64,000 nt of DNA, taken from contig NZ_JAQTXI010000002.1 in NCBI RefSeq assembly GCF_028688855.1, positions 124,001 to 188,000 on the forward strand, written 5' to 3'. The notes beneath the pieces were generated by a model. It was not told the origin of the DNA and searched no databases. It was given only the letters and a program-made list of their open reading frames with translations. Made by a program: the position numbers and the translations under genes. Below are positions 61,653 through 64,000 of this stretch, one piece after another (the first letter of the stretch is position 1; every line of letters starts with the position of its first letter). The DNA comes from Neomegalonema sp. (lineage in GTDB: Bacteria > Pseudomonadota > Alphaproteobacteria > Rhodobacterales > Rhodobacteraceae).

Positions 61653-62717
61653 TCACTTCAGCTGGTCGGGGGTGTAGTAGCCGCCCTCGACGAGGATCTT
61701 CTCGTAATTGGAGGCGTCCACCTCGACCGGCTCCAGCAGGTAGGAGGGGATCGTCTTGACGCCGTTGTCATAGGTTTCGGTGTCGTTGATCTCGGGCTCG
61801 GAGCCCTGGAGCACGGCGTCCACCATCTTGACGGCGACTCCGGCCAGCTCGCGGGTGTCCTTGAAGACGGTGGAATACTGCTCGCCCGCGAGGATCGACT
61901 TCACCGAGGGGACTTCGGCGTCCTGACCCGTGACGATGGGCATCTTGAGGTCGCCCGAGCCGTAGCCCACGCCCTTCAGCGAGGAGAGCACGCCGATGGA
62001 GAGCCCGTCATAGGGCGAGAGCACGCCATGGACCTGGCGCTCGGTGTAGTTGGCCGAGAGCAGGTTGTCCATGCGGGCCTGAGCCACCGCGCCGTCCCAG
62101 CGCAGGGTGCCGACCTTGTCCATGCCGGTCTGTCCCGAGGGGACGGCCACATCGCCGGAGTCGATCAGCGGCTGAAGCACCGACATGGCGCCGTTGTAGA
62201 AGAAATAGGCGTTGTTGTCGTCGGGCGAGCCGCCGAACAGCTCGACGTTCCAGGGCTTCGCGTCGGGGAAGCGGGCCTTCAGCCCCTCCACGAGGGATTC
62301 GGCCTGGATCACGCCCACCTTGAAATTGTCGAAGGTGGCGTAATAATCGACGTTTCCGCTGTCGCGGATGAGGCGGTCGTAGGCGATGACGCGGATGTCG
62401 GCGGCGGCGGCGTTCTCCAGGGCGTTGGAGAGCGTGGTCCCGTCGATGGCGGCGACGACCAGAGCGTTCACGCCCTTGGTCACCATGTTCTCGATCTGGG
62501 CGAGCTGGTTGGGGATGTCGTCCTCGGCGTATTGCAGATCGGTGCGATAGCCCGCGGCCTGGAACTGACGCACCATGTTCTCGCCGTCGGCGATCCAGCG
62601 CGCGGAGGATTTCGTGGGCATCGAGATGCCGACGAGACCCTTGTCCTGCGCCCAGGCCTGCGGCGCGAAGACGGCGAGGCCCATGGCGAGCGCGCCCGCC
62701 AGTTTCAGAAATTTCAT
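61653..62717 (-). CDS. chvE: ChvE-type periplasmic sugar-binding protein
   Basis: 354 residues. The signal peptide ends AWA-QDKG; the mature protein starts [20 protein letters not shown], the ChvE/XylF-like ligand region, with [20 protein letters not shown] and AYDRLIRDS following. In Agrobacterium ChvE binds galactose, glucose, arabinose and others. First gene of the leftward operon, divergent from the LysR regulator. Confidence 0.92.
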   Translation of the reverse strand: MKFLKLAGALAMGLAVFAPQAWAQDKGLVGISMPTKSSARWIADGENMVRQFQAAGYRTDLQYAEDDIPNQLAQIENMVTKGVNALVVAAIDGTTLSNALENAAAADIRVIAYDRLIRDSGNVDYYATFDNFKVGVIQAESLVEGLKARFPDAKPWNVELFGGSPDDNNAYFFYNGAMSVLQPLIDSGDVAVPSGQTGMDKVGTLRWDGAVAQARMDNLLSANYTERQVHGVLSPYDGLSIGVLSSLKGVGYGSGDLKMPIVTGQDAEVPSVKSILAGEQYSTVFKDTRELAGVAVKMVDAVLQGSEPEINDTETYDNGVKTIPSYLLEPVEVDASNYEKILVEGGYYTPDQLK

Positions 62718-62873
62718 GTCGTCCTCCCTGAGCGGAGCTTGACCGCTCCTGTCCCCTCTCCGGACGCCCGCCGGATCTTCACGGGCGGGGCGACGGGAGG
62801 GCTTCCCTTTTTCTAACCGGATGGGACATATCGTTCAAATATCAAGATGAGGAACCCACATGGCGGAATCGAC
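62718..62873. promoter_or_regulatory. chvE/LysR divergent promoter region
   Basis: Divergent starts lie 156 bases apart. ATAT-N7-ATAT at 62828-62842, containing a T-N11-A motif, is a candidate LysR site just upstream of the regulator start. Confidence 0.45.
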
Positions 62874-63851
62874 ATGAAGGCGCTCGAATTCCTGCGCGAG
62901 ATGCGTCCTGCGCAAACCCGGCTCGTGGCGGAGATCGCGGCGCATGGCCAGCTCCAGCGCGCCGCCGCCGCCTGCGGCCTGACCCAGCCTGCGGCCTCGC
63001 GGGCGCTGGCCGAGATCGAGACGCGGCTCGGACAGAGGCTCTTCCTGCGCAGGCCCAAGGGCATGGAGCCCACGCCCGTCGGCGCCCTGGTCGCCAGACG
63101 CGCCCGGAGCCTCCTTCAGGAACAGGCCCTGCTCGCGGGGGAGTTCGCCGATCTGACCTCGGGACGCGGCGGTCTGGCGCGGGTGGGCGCCGTGACGGGT
63201 CCGGCCCTGCGGCATCTGGCGCCGGCCATCCAGGGGCTGAAGGGCGAGGCGCCGGGCGTGGACGTCTCGGTGGAGGTGGCGCCCTCGGCGACCCTCGTCG
63301 GGATGCTCGAGCGCGGCGAACTCGACTTCGCCCTGGCGCGCCTGCCGCCCGGATTCGACGACCGGGGATTCCTGATCGAATCCGCCCGCGAGGAGGTGGT
63401 GCGGCTCATGGTGCGCGACGGCCATCCGCTGCTCGGACGGGGGCCGGTCTCGATGCGCGACCTGCACGGGCTGCCCTGGGTTCTTCAGGATCACGGCGCC
63501 CCGATCCGCCGCGTGATCGAGGCCGCCTTTCATGACGAAGCCCTCTCCTCGCCCGCCGACGTGGCCACGACCTCCTCGCTGCTGATGATCGTGGCGCTGC
63601 TGCGCGATTCCGACGCCGTCGCGCCCATGTCCCAGGAGGTGACCGACCTGATGCTCGAGCCGCCGGTCTCGGCGGGCTTCCGGCGTCTGCCGCTGGACCG
63701 CTCCCTGATCGTGGAGCCCTATCTGATCCTCCGCGCCAGGGGCCGGGAGATCTCGCGCGCCGCCGAAGCCCTGTTCGCAAGGGTGCGCGACTCCATCCGG
63801 CAGGCGGCCCGGGAGGCGGCCCGGCAGGCGGCGGAGGACCCAGGGCCCTAG
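62874..63851 (+). CDS. LysR-family regulator, GbpR-like
   Basis: 325 residues. The winged helix is AACGLTQPAASRALAEIETR (~33-52), then the ligand-binding domain begins near residue 90. The start at MKALEFLREM has GGAA upstream; an in-frame ATG 27 bases earlier lacks a site. Its position facing chvE matches GbpR, which controls chvE in response to sugar. Its stop TAG overlaps the convergent GntR stop in CTAG. Confidence 0.88.
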   Translation: MKALEFLREMRPAQTRLVAEIAAHGQLQRAAAACGLTQPAASRALAEIETRLGQRLFLRRPKGMEPTPVGALVARRARSLLQEQALLAGEFADLTSGRGGLARVGAVTGPALRHLAPAIQGLKGEAPGVDVSVEVAPSATLVGMLERGELDFALARLPPGFDDRGFLIESAREEVVRLMVRDGHPLLGRGPVSMRDLHGLPWVLQDHGAPIRRVIEAAFHDEALSSPADVATTSSLLMIVALLRDSDAVAPMSQEVTDLMLEPPVSAGFRRLPLDRSLIVEPYLILRARGREISRAAEALFARVRDSIRQAAREAARQAAEDPGP

Positions 63852-64000
63852 ACCCCGCGGATGGCCTTTTCGCGGGCGCGGAAGAGCTCGTGATGGGCGT
63901 CGGCGATCACCGCCGCCATGGCCTGACGCGCCCGCTCCGGCGAGCCCTCCGTCACGGCCGCGACGATGGCCCGATGCTTCTGCGCCACTTCGCGCATCTC
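63848..64000 (-). CDS. GntR-family regulator, C-terminal end of FCD domain (partial)
   Basis: 50 residues are visible; the start lies beyond the window. AQKHRAIVAAVTEGSPERAR followed by MAAVIADAHHEL is the last helices of the FCD ligand-binding domain of FadR-type GntR regulators. It may be a second sugar-acid regulator for the locus. Confidence 0.75.
   Translation of the reverse strand, partial: EMREVAQKHRAIVAAVTEGSPERARQAMAAVIADAHHELFRAREKAIRGV

Noticed and set aside
59961..62816. Long plus-strand open frame across gguA and chvE
   Set aside because: It mirrors strongly supported genes, and its product is His/Asp/Leu-rich with no domain.
1..64000. IS elements, prophage, integrase, CRISPR, tRNA or rRNA genes
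   Set aside because: No transposase, integrase, phage structural gene, spaced repeat array or cloverleaf sequence was found on either strand.

Overview
The window is a GC-rich bacterial chromosome segment (roughly two thirds G+C). Gene density is high, with many 4-base ATGA/GTGA start-stop overlaps. It holds no tRNA, rRNA, CRISPR array, prophage or transposase gene that I could find. The gene families point to an Alphaproteobacterium: ChvE/GguA/GguB/GguC with a LysR regulator, CopC-CopD fusion with PCu(A)C and Sco, FabI/DUF3141/MaoC-Pta/AckA, and a substrate-binding-VWA protein with an XpaC-like partner. Rhodobacterales or Rhizobiales-like is my best guess, by inference only.

Layout. (1) 1-3310: the end of an mprF-type lysyl-phosphatidylglycerol synthase/flippase gene, then a convergent MYG1-family nuclease gene. 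(2) 3357-10549, minus strand: a two-gene module of unknown function. It has a 2050-residue acidic, STAND-like P-loop ATPase and a 331-residue protein ending in a HEPN-type R-x4-H motif. This is the best candidate in the window for an undescribed (defence-like) system. The second gene's coupled ATG start is followed three codons later by an in-frame TAG. (3) 11087-16237, plus strand: a copper cluster with two DUF2946-like proteins, YcnI/DUF1775, a CopC-CopD fusion, PCu(A)C and two tandem Sco proteins, presumably feeding copper to cytochrome oxidase. (4) 16221-22112, minus strand: FabI, DUF3141, MaoC-phosphotransacetylase and acetate kinase, one operon. (5) 22464-28918, plus strand: a PstS-like protein, a Na/Pi cotransporter, a substrate-binding/VWA protein interrupted by an in-frame TGA, an XpaC-like membrane protein and another orphan binding protein.

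(6) 28988-50534 is a large organosulfur/flavin-monooxygenase region. It has five luciferase-like (LLM) flavin monooxygenases, one NAD(P)H:flavin reductase, an SfnB-type acyl-CoA dehydrogenase homologue, a FecBCDE-like ABC importer, and a rightward operon. That operon resembles the Bacillus ytm/yxe S-alkylcysteine salvage operons: two LLM oxygenases, an M20 N-acyl-amino-acid deacylase, a GNAT acetyltransferase, a cystine-type permease fused to its ATPase, two binding proteins and a further LLM enzyme. Two upstream regions about 7 kb apart carry the same pair of conserved blocks at nearly the same spacing, suggesting a shared regulator or a duplicated promoter.

(7) 50553-51449 is a bestrophin-like channel gene. 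(8) 51563-64000 is a De Ley-Doudoroff type galactose (and possibly arabinose) locus: mutarotase, sugar 1-dehydrogenase, SMP-30 lactonase, KDPGal aldolase, KDGal kinase, IlvD/Edd dehydratase, GguC, the ChvE-GguAB importer, a divergent LysR regulator, and the 3' end of a GntR/FCD regulator that runs off the window.
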